From Gammaproteobacteria bacterium (GTDB taxonomy: Bacteria; Pseudomonadota; Gammaproteobacteria; Pseudomonadales; Azotimanducaceae), in contig DUBB01000031.1 in the NCBI GenBank assembly GCA_012960535.1, positions 196,606 through 260,605 of the forward strand: a stretch of DNA of 64,000 bases, written 5' to 3'. A model generated the notes under the pieces. That model was given only the letters and a program-made list of their open reading frames with translations, was not told the origin of the DNA and did no database searches. How positions within the stretch are numbered: position 1 is the stretch's first letter; each line of letters opens with the position of its first letter. Made by a program: the position numbers and the translations under genes. Shown here in pieces: positions 8,557 to 17,170 of this stretch.

Positions 8557-8604
8557 AATTGAGTCAGCAGCCTGAAGCATGAGACGGTTGAGGTATTAGC
8601 CGTT

Positions 8605-9636
8605 CTACCCGCCTGTAGACTTTAAGTAGTCCCTGGCCAATTGACAGGCTTTGTCAATCAACATTGGCGTCATTTCCTTTGCAGTCTGGGTTTCAGGACG
8701 GGTATGGACCCAACTCAGATAGGTCAGGCCCCGCGCCATAAGAAAAAGCGGTAGATAAGAGAGTTGCTGTTCGCTGAGTTGCCGATGACATCGATAACCC
8801 GCAATGAGTGCTTCACGAGCGACTGGGTAGTAACTTTCCTCCATCTCAAAATAAAGCGCTGTCGCCAGCTCAAAAAGATGCCATCCATATCCGGCATCAT
8901 CAAAATCAATCAAACGAACTTTTTCTCCATCTACCAGCAGGTTCTCAGCGACAAAGTCAGCGTGGATCAGGCTGTACTGACCGACATTGGACTCATCAGC
9001 AGCATAGCGGGCCAGGTCGCGAGCAACCTGAGTGCGAACTGTGTTCAGCAACTGACGCTGCCCATCTGTCAGTGCCGCCAGCTCCCAGAACCGCCCCCAA
9101 AAAGGATTCTCTCCTACCAGGCCCTGCTCATCCCAGGCGTGGCGGCTGAAGCCAGGCGGTTCCTGCCAGCCACAGGATTGATTGTGCAACTGAGCTGCCA
9201 GCCTACCAATGGTGTGGAAGGTGTCATACACCGACTCGGTGTCCTGGGAACTGGACTCTGTAAAGCCCAGGTGTTCACCTTCCACCCAGGCAAACAAATC
9301 CACCTGGCGAGACTCAGGAACCTCGTCTACCTGTACCCGGGTAAATAGCTGACCGGTGCTGCAGGGCACGACTCTGGGCACTTCCATGCCGGCTTCGGCC
9401 AGGGCGACAATCCACTGCAACTCCGAGCGTAACGCCTGGTCAGAGTGGTATCCATAGCGGTGAATTCTGAGCGCGAAACGCTGCCCCTGAACGGTGCTTA
9501 ATCTGAACACCGCATTCTCACGATACTTGATCAGCGCCAGTTCATATTCCTTGATAGGCCATGCCTGCACGGATTGATGAGCAAGACAGGTCAATGCCTG
9601 GACCTGCGCCACTACATCCAGGCTATAGAAATCCAT
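8605..9636 (-). CDS. APH/choline-kinase-fold kinase paired with a phospho-lyase-like PLP enzyme
   Basis: A 343-residue kinase-like protein. Counting from the ATG at 9636, the Brenner loop HADFVAEN gives His225, Asp227 and Asn232, and the metal-binding aspartate in LIDFDD is Asp244; an ATP-side KYRENAVFRL segment lies near 38-47. The ATG overlaps the stop of the preceding gene as TGATG, which argues for this start; a TTG at 9654 is the alternative. Kinases of this fold next to or fused with class III phospho-lyases phosphorylate amino alcohols (hydroxylysine kinase HYKK is the animal example), and the partner then removes phosphate and ammonia. The amino alcohol used here is unknown. It is last of a three-gene operon. 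Confidence 0.85.
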   Translation of the reverse strand: MDFYSLDVVAQVQALTCLAHQSVQAWPIKEYELALIKYRENAVFRLSTVQGQRFALRIHRYGYHSDQALRSELQWIVALAEAGMEVPRVVPCSTGQLFTRVQVDEVPESRQVDLFAWVEGEHLGFTESSSQDTESVYDTFHTIGRLAAQLHNQSCGWQEPPGFSRHAWDEQGLVGENPFWGRFWELAALTDGQRQLLNTVRTQVARDLARYAADESNVGQYSLIHADFVAENLLVDGEKVRLIDFDDAGYGWHLFELATALYFEMEESYYPVAREALIAGYRCHRQLSEQQLSYLPLFLMARGLTYLSWVHTRPETQTAKEMTPMLIDKACQLARDYLKSTGG

Positions 9637-10913
9637 CAAAGGTCGGCCAGGCAATGGTCAAGCGTCTCCAGCAGGATATCCGCATGTTCATGAGTAAAGG
9701 ACATGGGTGGTCGCATCTTTAATACATTATCGTGAAGGCCGATCCGGCTGATTAATACGCCCTTTCGGCACATCTCGTTGACTACCCGCATTGCCGAGAC
9801 CGAGGCGGGTTGTTTGCTGTCCTGATCAGACACCAGTTCGACCCCAAAAAACAAGCCTTTGTGACGGACATCGCCAATAATCGAGTATTTTGCCTGCAGG
9901 GCGTCTAGTCGTTCAGCTATGTAATGACCAACGGTGACTGCATTGCTCAGTAAATCCTCCTGTTCCAGCACATCCAGAACCGCATTGCCCACCGCACAGG
10001 ACACAGGATTACCCGCAAAGGTATTAAAGTACATACCCCAGTCACCAAACGCTTCTATCAGGTCTGCCCTGGCAACAACACCGGCCAGGGGATGACCATT
10101 GCCCATGGGCTTGCCGAGGGTAACAATATCTGGAATAACACCGGCATGTTGGTGTGACCACCAGTGTTCACCGGTACGACCAAAACCACCTTGGACTTCA
10201 TCGGCAATATACAGGCCACCCGCGGCACGAACGCAATCTACAGCTTTTTCAATAAAACCAGGAGGCTCCATAACCAGACCTTCGTTGGCAAATTCTGGGC
10301 AGATCAGGATCCCGGCCACGCCAAGCCCTCGTTGGCTAAATGTTGCTACTGCTTTAGCGACCTCAGCCGCATAAAAATCGGCCAGGGAATCTGCGCTGGC
10401 ACCGACAGGAATTCGGTACGAGCAGGGTGGTGGGAACGCCAGTACTCTTTGGGTCGTTCTGGCTTCGGGCATGAATGCTGTCCCTAATTCAGCCACCGCT
10501 TCGGTATTACCATGGTAGGCACAGCTGGTTACGATAATACCCTGGGCACCGGTATGCTGGCGGGCCATGCGCAATGCCAGCTCATTGGCTTCGCTACCGG
10601 TGCAGGTCAGCATGGCCATACTCAATGAATCAGCAAATTTTGCAGTCAGTCTTTCAACATAACCGACAATATTTTCATGTAAATAGCGAGTATGGCTATT
10701 GAAGGTTGAGGCCTGCGCGGTCAGTGCCGCAACCACATGCGGATGACAATGGCCGACATGAGGTACATTGTTGTAAGTGTCCAGAAATCTTCTGCCGCTG
10801 GCATCATAAACCCATACGCCTTCCCCCCTGACCAGTTCCAGCGGCTCATCATAAAAAAGGGGAGCGCTCTTACCCAGCACTTCATAGCGCCGCATAAGCA
10901 ATTGCTTATTCAT
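9636..10913 (-). CDS. Class III PLP enzyme, phospho-amino-alcohol phospho-lyase-like
   Basis: A 425-residue fold-type I PLP enzyme of aminotransferase class III. The Schiff-base lysine is Lys268 in LGKPMGNGHPL, the PLP-pyridine aspartate is Asp238 in IADEVQGGFGRTG, and TCTGSEANELA (103-113) binds phosphate. The wording around the lysine and the start (NNVPHVGHCHP) is that of the ETNPPL/PHYKPL group, which eliminates phosphate and ammonia from phosphoethanolamine or 5-phosphohydroxylysine, rather than of ordinary omega-transaminases. The adjoining kinase gene supports this. Its 5' end overlaps the SDR gene by 8 bp and its 3' end overlaps the kinase gene, so all three are probably made together. 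An ordinary aminotransferase remains possible. Confidence 0.85.
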   Translation of the reverse strand: MNKQLLMRRYEVLGKSAPLFYDEPLELVRGEGVWVYDASGRRFLDTYNNVPHVGHCHPHVVAALTAQASTFNSHTRYLHENIVGYVERLTAKFADSLSMAMLTCTGSEANELALRMARQHTGAQGIIVTSCAYHGNTEAVAELGTAFMPEARTTQRVLAFPPPCSYRIPVGASADSLADFYAAEVAKAVATFSQRGLGVAGILICPEFANEGLVMEPPGFIEKAVDCVRAAGGLYIADEVQGGFGRTGEHWWSHQHAGVIPDIVTLGKPMGNGHPLAGVVARADLIEAFGDWGMYFNTFAGNPVSCAVGNAVLDVLEQEDLLSNAVTVGHYIAERLDALQAKYSIIGDVRHKGLFFGVELVSDQDSKQPASVSAMRVVNEMCRKGVLISRIGLHDNVLKMRPPMSFTHEHADILLETLDHCLADL

Positions 10914-11697
10914 CGTAAAATCCGTCCATTACCACCTGACTTTCCGGCAATGTGGAACCACCATCGACAACGATTGTCTGGCCAGTCAGATACGATGCCT
11001 CCTCGGATGCCAGGTACAACATGGTATAGGCAATATCTTCGGGTACGCCCAGATAACCAACCGGTATGCACTCTGCCATGGCCTTCAGCCCTGCCTCATC
11101 AGCCAATTCCGACATGGCCGCGGTCAGGATATAACCCGGCTCGACCCCATTTACAGTGATATTGTTTCGGGCGTATTCAAGTGCTGCAGTACGAATAAAA
11201 CCATTCATGCCGCCTTTGGACATGGCATAGTGGGCGGTACCCGGCATGGCAACTCGGGGACCCGTCACTGAAGACGTAAAAATCAACCGCCCCCAATTCT
11301 GTTCTCGAAAATGCGGCACACAAGCCTGAGTCAACCACACAGCCGCCTTCATATTCACCGACAAGGTCCGATCAAGTATCTCATCGCTCAGGTCATCAAC
11401 CGTATGCAGGGGATAGATGGCGGCATTATGCACTGCAATATGAATACCACCATAAATCGACAAGGTTTCAGCCACGATATCGTTCACGGCGCTGTGTTGA
11501 CCTACATCACAGACTATTAGTTTCGCCTGACCGCCTGCTTCGACAATGTCATCGACCGTCTGCTGACCGTTCCCTGCGCTTCGCGTGGCGACGACGACCT
11601 TTGCACCATGGCTGGCAAATACCTTGGCAATACCTTCGCCAATGCCCTGTCCAGAACCCGTAACGATCGCAATTTTCCCTGACAGATCTGCAAACAT
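10906..11697 (-). CDS. Short-chain dehydrogenase/reductase
   Basis: A 263-residue classical SDR from the ATG at 11697, chosen because GGAG lies 7 bp upstream; six further codons reach 11715. The Rossmann motif is TGSGQGIGEG, the NNAG-like segment is HNAA, and the catalytic Tyr157/Lys161 are in HYAMSK, with a serine pair at about 142-143. The C-terminus LTGQTIVVDGG is typical. It is the first gene of the operon with the phospho-lyase-like enzyme and kinase. It may oxidise or reduce the amino alcohol or the aldehyde released by the phospho-lyase; cofactor and substrate are not evident. Confidence 0.88.
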   Translation of the reverse strand: MFADLSGKIAIVTGSGQGIGEGIAKVFASHGAKVVVATRSAGNGQQTVDDIVEAGGQAKLIVCDVGQHSAVNDIVAETLSIYGGIHIAVHNAAIYPLHTVDDLSDEILDRTLSVNMKAAVWLTQACVPHFREQNWGRLIFTSSVTGPRVAMPGTAHYAMSKGGMNGFIRTAALEYARNNITVNGVEPGYILTAAMSELADEAGLKAMAECIPVGYLGVPEDIAYTMLYLASEEASYLTGQTIVVDGGSTLPESQVVMDGFYDE

Positions 11698-11904
11698 AAT
11701 ATAACTCCACGGCAAACTATAAATAGGACGACCCTACCAACTGAAGGGATCGAATTGTTACCATCAAAGCTAGTATACATCGATCCTTCACTGACCTCGG
11801 TCCCGCTACCGGAATTTTACTTGCCCAACCAAAGTCGAGCTTTTACTGAAGCCCGGTTCTCCATATGAAAAACTATCATTTTTATAACAAAAAAAGTGAG
11901 ATTA

Positions 11905-12291
11905 ATGAAAAGGTTGATTTTTGCGGGATTACTGTGTTTGTCGTTCCAGTAGGCTTCAGCTGAAACAACGCAAATGATGAGCTGTCAACTACAAACTGGA
12001 AAGACTGTTTTGGACCTCACAGCCTGGTGGGCTAGATGGCGCTCGATTAGTGATAAAGCAGGATTCAAGGACTACAAGGTTAAAGTGGGCCTGCCGCACA
12101 CATTTTCTGCCAATCAAGGTGTAACCCCAGAGACGGTCTGGATGATTCACTCATCACCCAGTTTCGATCGCTACGGGGCTGCTTGGGAATGGTGGTATAC
12201 CTCGCCGAAGACGCAATCACTGAATACTGAATTTCAATCTATCTGTGTGAATACCAGCAACACACTTATGCAGGTTATTGGCGCGTATTAG
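11905..12291 (+). pseudogene. Small exported protein gene interrupted by an amber codon in the signal peptide
   Basis: An ATG at 11905 begins MKRLIFAGLLCLSFQ, a Sec-signal-like N-terminus, but codon 16 (11950-11952) is TAG. The same frame continues with ASAETTQ, which supplies the missing Ala-X-Ala cleavage site, and runs on for about 108 more residues to a TAG at 12289-12291. The mature part is rich in tryptophan, with two cysteines; I do not recognise the family. The hydrophobic core and cleavage site on opposite sides of one stop mean that a single CAG- or TGG-to-TAG change most likely disabled the gene, unless the amber is suppressed or the base is an error. A terminator follows at once. 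A shorter frame from the ATG at 11974 would lack export. Confidence 0.7.
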
Positions 12292-12310
12292 TTAATCAAG
12301 CACGGAAAAC

Positions 12311-12332
12311 CCAGCAGCCGCTGGAGTTTTTT
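12311..12332 (+). terminator. Rho-independent terminator
   Basis: CCAGC (12311-12315), loop AGCC, GCTGG (12320-12324), then AG and six T. It lies 20 bp after the stop of the interrupted small gene, on the same strand. Confidence 0.65.
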
Positions 12333-12376
12333 GTCTCTGTGTCAAGACCATTTCATCCGACCAAAAACCGCTATCA

Positions 12377-12432
12377 GTTACCCGTTACCCGTTACCCGTT
12401 ACCCGTTGCCAGTTGCCAGTTGCCAGTTGCCA
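12377..12432. repeat. Heptanucleotide tandem array, GTTACCC x4 then GTTGCCA x4
   Basis: Four perfect GTTACCC units (12377-12404) pass without a break into four perfect GTTGCCA units (12405-12432): 56 bp of strict 7-bp phase with two base changes between the halves. It lies between the 3' ends of two converging genes, so it should not alter a protein. Such arrays expand and contract by slippage and may differ between strains. Confidence 0.95.
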
Positions 12433-12471
12433 GCTAAAATTTTAATCGAGCACAGCGTGCGGCTGGGGGCG

Positions 12472-12906
12472 TTATACCTGAAAAAGCTGCTGGTCAATAT
12501 CTTTGAATGACTTGAACTCAAGGGCATTACCGGTCGGGTCTAAAAAGAACAGGGTTGCCTGTTCGCCGGGTAGTCCTCTGAACCTGATATACGGCTCGAT
12601 CATAAATTCGATACCCGCCCCTTTTAACCTTTCGGCAAGCACCTCCCAATCCGGCATTTCCAGGACCACGCCCAAATGGGGAACCGGTACGGCCTTCCTG
12701 TCTACCGGGTTGGTGTAGAGCTCAAGGCTATTTTGCTCGCCAATACCAGGGTCATGATGTATCACTAGCTGGTGGCCGAAAAAGTTGAAATCCACCCAAT
12801 CATCACTGCTGCGACCTTCCGCGCAACCTAAAATATCACCATAGAACTGACGTGACTCCTGAAGGTTTCGAACGGCAATGGCGACATGAAAAGGGCTGAG
12901 TTTCAT
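12472..12906 (-). CDS. VOC-family (glyoxalase/extradiol dioxygenase fold) protein
   Basis: A 144-residue protein with two beta-alpha-beta-beta-beta modules. Candidate metal ligands are His7 (FHVAIAV), His77 (VPHLGV) and Glu130 (NALEFKSF); the ending DPTGNALEF is typical of the superfamily. AAGGAG stands 5 bp before the ATG. Members include glyoxalase I, fosfomycin-resistance proteins and one-domain extradiol dioxygenases; the sequence alone does not choose among them. It is transcribed away from the MFS gene cluster side by side on the same strand, with 233 bp between and no feature seen there. Confidence 0.82.
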   Translation of the reverse strand: MKLSPFHVAIAVRNLQESRQFYGDILGCAEGRSSDDWVDFNFFGHQLVIHHDPGIGEQNSLELYTNPVDRKAVPVPHLGVVLEMPDWEVLAERLKGAGIEFMIEPYIRFRGLPGEQATLFFLDPTGNALEFKSFKDIDQQLFQV

Positions 12907-13139
12907 AGCGGCTCCTTAAATCGGGAAACAAAAATTTGACTGCGCTGACGCCATTATATAGAACCCTTATTAAACTCCTCGGGATCCCGCTCTACTGACT
13001 TATCATTGTTGACCCAACAGACAACCTCACAATACCAGTAAAATCGACGATCTTTACACCAACACGGTAAAGTCAGCGCGGCGCTGCACTATCTCCTTAT
13101 AATAAAAGCACCACCAGCCTTTGCAGGCAATGCCATCAT

Positions 13140-14372
13140 TCATAGCTCAGCACTGCCGCGGGGTTGCTCAAGTTGCTTTATCGATACTGAAGATCCCATG
13201 CCCAACCAGATAAAGGTATAGCCGGCTAACCCCATGAGCATCGCCTGGGGTGTACCATAGACTTCCGCCAATGCACCGATCAAAAGAGCCCCCAACGGCA
13301 TCAGGCTATAAGTAATGCCGTGAATACCTAAAACCCGACCACGCAACTCCCCCGGGACTTCAGCCTGCAATGCCGTTGCCGAAAAAATCAAAAATACCGA
13401 CATAAAGGCAGCCGCCAGTAAAACAAAAAGCAGCGCCAGGAAGTAACTGGGCAACATGATCGATACCGCGAAGGCACTCAGCATAACAACAGCAAGGGCT
13501 GCAGCACCGAGCATATATTTGCCATAGAGCACGCCCGGCTTGATCGCGCCCGAAACGACAGTGCCGGCAATCGAGCCAATCCCAGAAGCCGACATGAGCA
13601 ATCCAAATCCTTTTGGACCGGCCCCTAACAGATCAGCAAATGCTGGCATGAGTTGCTGGTAAGCGCTAAGAAACAGCATGGTGGCATAACAAAGCAGAAT
13701 CAGATTACGAAATAGCGGGTTGATCGCTATAAAGCGCAAGCCCTCCATTATCTGTGCCAACGCTGAGGTACCCCGGGTTCCCGGTAGTCGCAAGCGAATC
13801 TGCAAAAGAACAACCAACATCACCCCATAACCCATGGCTGCCAGCGCAAAAATTAACGCCGTGTCATACACAGCAATAAGCAGACCTGCCACGGCAGGAA
13901 CCACCATACGGGTCAATTGCCACAGAACCGAATTCAGAGCGACCGCTGACAGCAGAGCATCCCGGTCGATTAGATGCGGGAAAAACGCCTGCCGGGTGGG
14001 CCAGTCGATACCGCTCACCGTTGAGATGGCGGCAGCAACCAGCCAGATCTGGGCAACACTGATACTATCGAGGACATCCAGACAGGCCAGCAAAACCAGG
14101 AAAAACACATGCAGAGAAGTTGTCATGAGCAGCACGCTGCGTTTTTCAAAGCGATCGGCAATCACGCCGCCAATAAAGGTCATAATAATAGCGGGCAGTG
14201 CCATAGCAGCGCCGAGAATCCCCAGATCAAGGGCCGATCCAGACAGGTCAAACACCAGCCAACCCATGGCCACCGCGGCTATCTGCCAGCCACCAACAGA
14301 GCCCAGCGACGCCAGCCAGTAGCGTCTATAAAGCCTGAAGCCCAGGGCCGGATAACGATCAATAATCGACAT
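13140..14372 (-). CDS. MFS transporter
   Basis: A 410-residue inner-membrane protein with about 10-12 hydrophobic helices in two halves. Helix 2/3 carries the loop GGVIADRFEKRSVLL, a variant of the MFS motif (G-x-x-x-D-R-x-G-R-R). The central loop (about 192-205) separates the halves. It resembles the EntS/MFS_3 exporter group in this loop and in length. Substrate unknown; drug or metabolite efflux is more likely than uptake for that group. No Shine-Dalgarno sequence is obvious before the ATG. Confidence 0.88.
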   Translation of the reverse strand: MSIIDRYPALGFRLYRRYWLASLGSVGGWQIAAVAMGWLVFDLSGSALDLGILGAAMALPAIIMTFIGGVIADRFEKRSVLLMTTSLHVFFLVLLACLDVLDSISVAQIWLVAAAISTVSGIDWPTRQAFFPHLIDRDALLSAVALNSVLWQLTRMVVPAVAGLLIAVYDTALIFALAAMGYGVMLVVLLQIRLRLPGTRGTSALAQIMEGLRFIAINPLFRNLILLCYATMLFLSAYQQLMPAFADLLGAGPKGFGLLMSASGIGSIAGTVVSGAIKPGVLYGKYMLGAAALAVVMLSAFAVSIMLPSYFLALLFVLLAAAFMSVFLIFSATALQAEVPGELRGRVLGIHGITYSLMPLGALLIGALAEVYGTPQAMLMGLAGYTFIWLGMGSSVSIKQLEQPRGSAEL

Positions 14373-14414
14373 TATTCACTCTTTGATTATTCCTATGACA
14401 CTAACCAGTTCAAT

Positions 14415-15578
14415 CTAGGGTGCACGGCGAACCGGGTAGAGGGCGGCATAATTATCGGCAAAAAAGCACTGCCGATCGGAATCTGACAGAGCCGCGGTGG
14501 AACGCAGGAAACGACCAATAGGATCTCTTCCGCCCTCAGCATGAGGATAATCTGATGAGAACATATACAACTGTGCACTGGATTCAGACACGATCTGTGC
14601 CACATCCTCGAAAGGATAGGGTGTAAACCTCAGTTGCATTTCAGCCTGCTCTGAAGGCGTTCGGGACATTCTGGCCAGTTGCGGTTCAGACTTTGCCCAG
14701 ATAGCAACAGCGTGATCAAGACGACGCAGCATATCCGGCACCCAGCCTGCCCCAATTTCGATAACCCCGCCCTTTAAGGAGGGATGACTTTCCAGCACAC
14801 CATCCAGGATCATCGCTGAAATAAACTGGTGTGCGGCAAAATGAATGACGGTCAAATCCTTGCTGCCGATGACCTCAGCACCACCGCGTGCGCTGATCGA
14901 ATCCGGTCTGCCATCGTTCATCCAGGCGTCAGCAATGGTCAACGGCGCGCTACCCACATGCAGGATAAAAGGCAGGCCGGCTTCCGCCAGGGTCGCCCAG
15001 AACGCCTCGTTATCAGGGTGCCCCGGTGAACGACCTGCCGGCGGATCTGACGGAATCCAGACGGCACCTAATCCCAGCTGCCGGGCATGCTCAAGCTCTT
15101 TAAGCGCAAGGTCTGCGTCCTGCAGAGGCACCATGGCAACACCGATCAGGCGGTTATCGGCCGAGCAGAATTCAGCCATCGCCCGGTTATGGGCTGCCGC
15201 GCCACCGTAAGCGACACGCGGGTCATTGTCAGGATCAAAAATCAAGCGGGCGCAGAAGGAGGAAAACACAACCTGCTCAGTAAACCCCAGTAGATCAAGC
15301 GCCTGAGTGCGCTCCGGGCCGTTAAAAGAACCCAATGCCTCGTGCCATTTAGGCCCTCTGGTGAGATTATCACCCAGTTCAACAAGCTGCTGCACCCGTT
15401 CGGGAGCATGGCCCTGCTTCTGGTCATACTGGCCAGGGTTAAACTGACCTACCAGGGCCGCGCCCAGATCAGGCAGCAGCCGCCTGGTTCGAGTATCGGC
15501 ATGACTGGAGAGAAAATCCGGCAACTCCAGAAGATGACTATCAGCATCGAAGATCGTGCGCTCACCAGCGTAAGTCAT
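14415..15578 (-). CDS. Amidohydrolase-2 family metal-dependent hydrolase
   Basis: A 387-residue TIM-barrel protein. It starts DADSH (Asp11, Asp13, His15), the variant first metal motif of the ACMSD/amidohydrolase-2 family, and later has ILHVGS, HFAAHQF and SSDYPHAEGG, which supply two histidines and the final aspartate. It would hydrolyse or decarboxylate a cyclic or aromatic acid. The start at 15578 is preferred because AAGGAG/GAGGGGG lies upstream; 24 further codons would reach 15650. Proteins of this kind are common next to Rieske and CoA-dependent catabolic genes, but no substrate can be named. Confidence 0.85.
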   Translation of the reverse strand: MTYAGERTIFDADSHLLELPDFLSSHADTRTRRLLPDLGAALVGQFNPGQYDQKQGHAPERVQQLVELGDNLTRGPKWHEALGSFNGPERTQALDLLGFTEQVVFSSFCARLIFDPDNDPRVAYGGAAAHNRAMAEFCSADNRLIGVAMVPLQDADLALKELEHARQLGLGAVWIPSDPPAGRSPGHPDNEAFWATLAEAGLPFILHVGSAPLTIADAWMNDGRPDSISARGGAEVIGSKDLTVIHFAAHQFISAMILDGVLESHPSLKGGVIEIGAGWVPDMLRRLDHAVAIWAKSEPQLARMSRTPSEQAEMQLRFTPYPFEDVAQIVSESSAQLYMFSSDYPHAEGGRDPIGRFLRSTAALSDSDRQCFFADNYAALYPVRRAP

Positions 15579-15919
15579 AACACCCCCTCTCCTTATTGGC
15601 TGCCTTAACGGGCTTTCACCCAGACAGATACCAGGCCTGTTGAAGCCCACAGCGAATCAATCCTGCCTGTTCACGTTACTGAACAACCCGGAACCCTATT
15701 TGTTCAGTCAGAATAAACCACGTTTTCAGCAAGGGAGCAATCTCCACTGCAAGGGTTACCAGAACAAGGAAGCTGGCTACCTGGTTGAGCAGTCCGATCA
15801 TCGGGCAAACCACACCGCTATCGATATCAGTGTGGAACCCATGCACAGGCGTTGCAGATTGACCCAGCCAGTACACCGGAGCGAAAACGGATTACGCCTT
15901 TGCCGGGCTCAACGGGGTC
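15579..15919. other. Intergenic stretch without recognised features
   Basis: It lies between the amidohydrolase start and the end of the molybdoenzyme operon. One minus-strand frame (15676-15876) would encode a hydrophobic 66-residue peptide, but it begins at GTG without a ribosome binding site and I do not accept it. No terminator with a T-run was seen for the operon. Confidence 0.4.
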
Positions 15920-16324
15920 TTACCCAAGTGCTTCATCAAAGATAAATAAATCCGTCAGCAGGGCGCGAAGATGAATGGACGCGTTGAGATTATCAACCAA
16001 CTGGGAGCTAATCGACTTTTGAGCAAGCAATAATCTGACGGCTGCCTGACTTGTTTTTGCATCGCTATCCAGAGTGTCGATGAAAGGACGGTAGGAATCA
16101 ACTCGTCCAGGATTTTCCTGTTCGGCTTGATCGGTAATAATCTCAGCAATGCCGGTCAGCGCCTGGTCCATACCATTGAGATACGAGTATATCTCCTGTT
16201 CATGAGCTGGCCGGGAGCCCGTTGATTTTTCATGGCCCTGCGCGGCATAGGCAAGCATGAATTCATAGGCTGCCTCTATGCTGTTAATGCGATCATCAAG
16301 CAGCGTGCTATTTTCACTCACCAT
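15920..16324 (-). CDS. Hypothetical protein at the end of the molybdoenzyme operon
   Basis: A 134-residue, acidic, probably all-helical soluble protein without signal, membrane segment or cysteine. I do not recognise the family. Its ATG lies inside the last codons of the cytochrome b gene (overlap 11 bp) with AAGGA 8 bp upstream, so it is translated with that operon. An assembly chaperone role, as known for small helical partners of exported redox enzymes, is possible but not shown. Confidence 0.7.
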   Translation of the reverse strand: MVSENSTLLDDRINSIEAAYEFMLAYAAQGHEKSTGSRPAHEQEIYSYLNGMDQALTGIAEIITDQAEQENPGRVDSYRPFIDTLDSDAKTSQAAVRLLLAQKSISSQLVDNLNASIHLRALLTDLFIFDEALG

Positions 16325-17003
16325 CTAATTGTTCCTTGTTTTCAACAATCCACCTTTCAGGATCGTGCTGGTTAATAAATTCCTGCCGACTGATCCTGCC
16401 GGAAATCATGGACTGCAGATACATACCCTTTTCAGGTCTCAGTGCAAAATAGATATGAATCATCACGACTGACAGCAAGAACAAAGCTGCAAAGCCATGC
16501 GCCACGTATACGATTCCCCAGTTTTCAGCGGACAGCCAGTACAGATCCCGCTGCCACCAGGGCGTGTCGATCTTCACCATCATCAGGATACCGGTAACAA
16601 TAGTGACAAGGAGAATGAAGCTAACACCATGATGCATCAGTTTCTGTGGTGGCGAATATTTACCAGGCTTAATCAATTCGCCGTTTCCTATATTCAGCGT
16701 TTTCGCCATCAATGCCTTAATTTCTTTAATGTCCTTTATGCCAAACAGCATGCTACGCAAATCCTGCCATAAAAAAGCTCTAACTATATGCACTGCAATA
16801 ATGCAGGTCAGCAATATGCCAGAAACCCAATGACTCATGACCCAGGCAAATTTAATACCAATGATCGGTAACAACCCCGTAGCAAGAAGAACCAGTACTG
16901 AAAAGCCAGACAGCCAGTGGAAGCAGATATCAATCAGCAAATGCCGCTCTACCGGCTTGTCTGAAGCGGGCACGGCTTTAGCATCGGTGGCATCATCGAT
17001 CAT
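16314..17003 (-). CDS. Cytochrome b (formate-dehydrogenase gamma/b561-like) membrane subunit
   Basis: A 229-residue integral membrane protein with four main hydrophobic segments. Histidines suited to bind two b-type haems occur in HLLIDICFHWLSGF, VMSHWVSG, HIVRAF, HHGVSFI, VAHGFAA and MIHIYFAL, the layout of the FdhI/HydC/b561 fold. ATG 17003 is taken as the start; a TTG at 17009 is possible. The gene sits directly after the three subunits of a Tat-exported molybdenum hydroxylase, so it very likely passes their electrons to the quinone pool. This replaces the soluble acceptors used by many aldehyde oxidases. Confidence 0.85.
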   Translation of the reverse strand: MIDDATDAKAVPASDKPVERHLLIDICFHWLSGFSVLVLLATGLLPIIGIKFAWVMSHWVSGILLTCIIAVHIVRAFLWQDLRSMLFGIKDIKEIKALMAKTLNIGNGELIKPGKYSPPQKLMHHGVSFILLVTIVTGILMMVKIDTPWWQRDLYWLSAENWGIVYVAHGFAALFLLSVVMIHIYFALRPEKGMYLQSMISGRISRQEFINQHDPERWIVENKEQLDGE

Positions 17004-17017
17004 CTGCAACGAATTCT

Positions 17018-17167
17018 CTATCTGGAATGCGACCTACGCCACATATAAAGGGCATGAACAACGATGACAACGACTGTCACCAGGAAAAATATCCCCAGCA
17101 GATCCCAGGAAACGCCTTCCAGTACGGATTGCCCCCAGGCGTCTGAACTGTAGCGAAGCAGCGTCAC
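17018..17167 (-). CDS. Small single-span membrane protein (49 aa) of the molybdoenzyme operon
   Basis: A GTG at 17167, three bases after the stop of the FAD subunit gene, opens a 49-codon frame ending at TAG 17018-17020, just before the cytochrome b gene. The product has a polar N-terminus, one strong hydrophobic helix (about 22-40, DLLGIFFLVTVVVIVVHALY) and a basic tail RRSHSR, so the C-terminus should face the cytoplasm. There is no obvious Shine-Dalgarno sequence; tight packing in the operon suggests coupling. It may be a small subunit that joins the cytochrome b to the periplasmic enzyme. Confidence 0.6.
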   Translation of the reverse strand: MTLLRYSSDAWGQSVLEGVSWDLLGIFFLVTVVVIVVHALYMWRRSHSR

Positions 17168-17170
17168 CGG

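Noticed and set aside
12377-12432. Heptamer array as a CRISPR or origin iteron set
   Set aside because: Units are 7 bp without spacers, and there are no cas, dnaA or rep genes or AT-rich unwinding region nearby.
15676-15876. 66-residue hydrophobic minus-strand frame after the molybdoenzyme operon
   Set aside because: GTG start without ribosome site, distance from the operon, and composition that chance can give; would be reopened if conserved.
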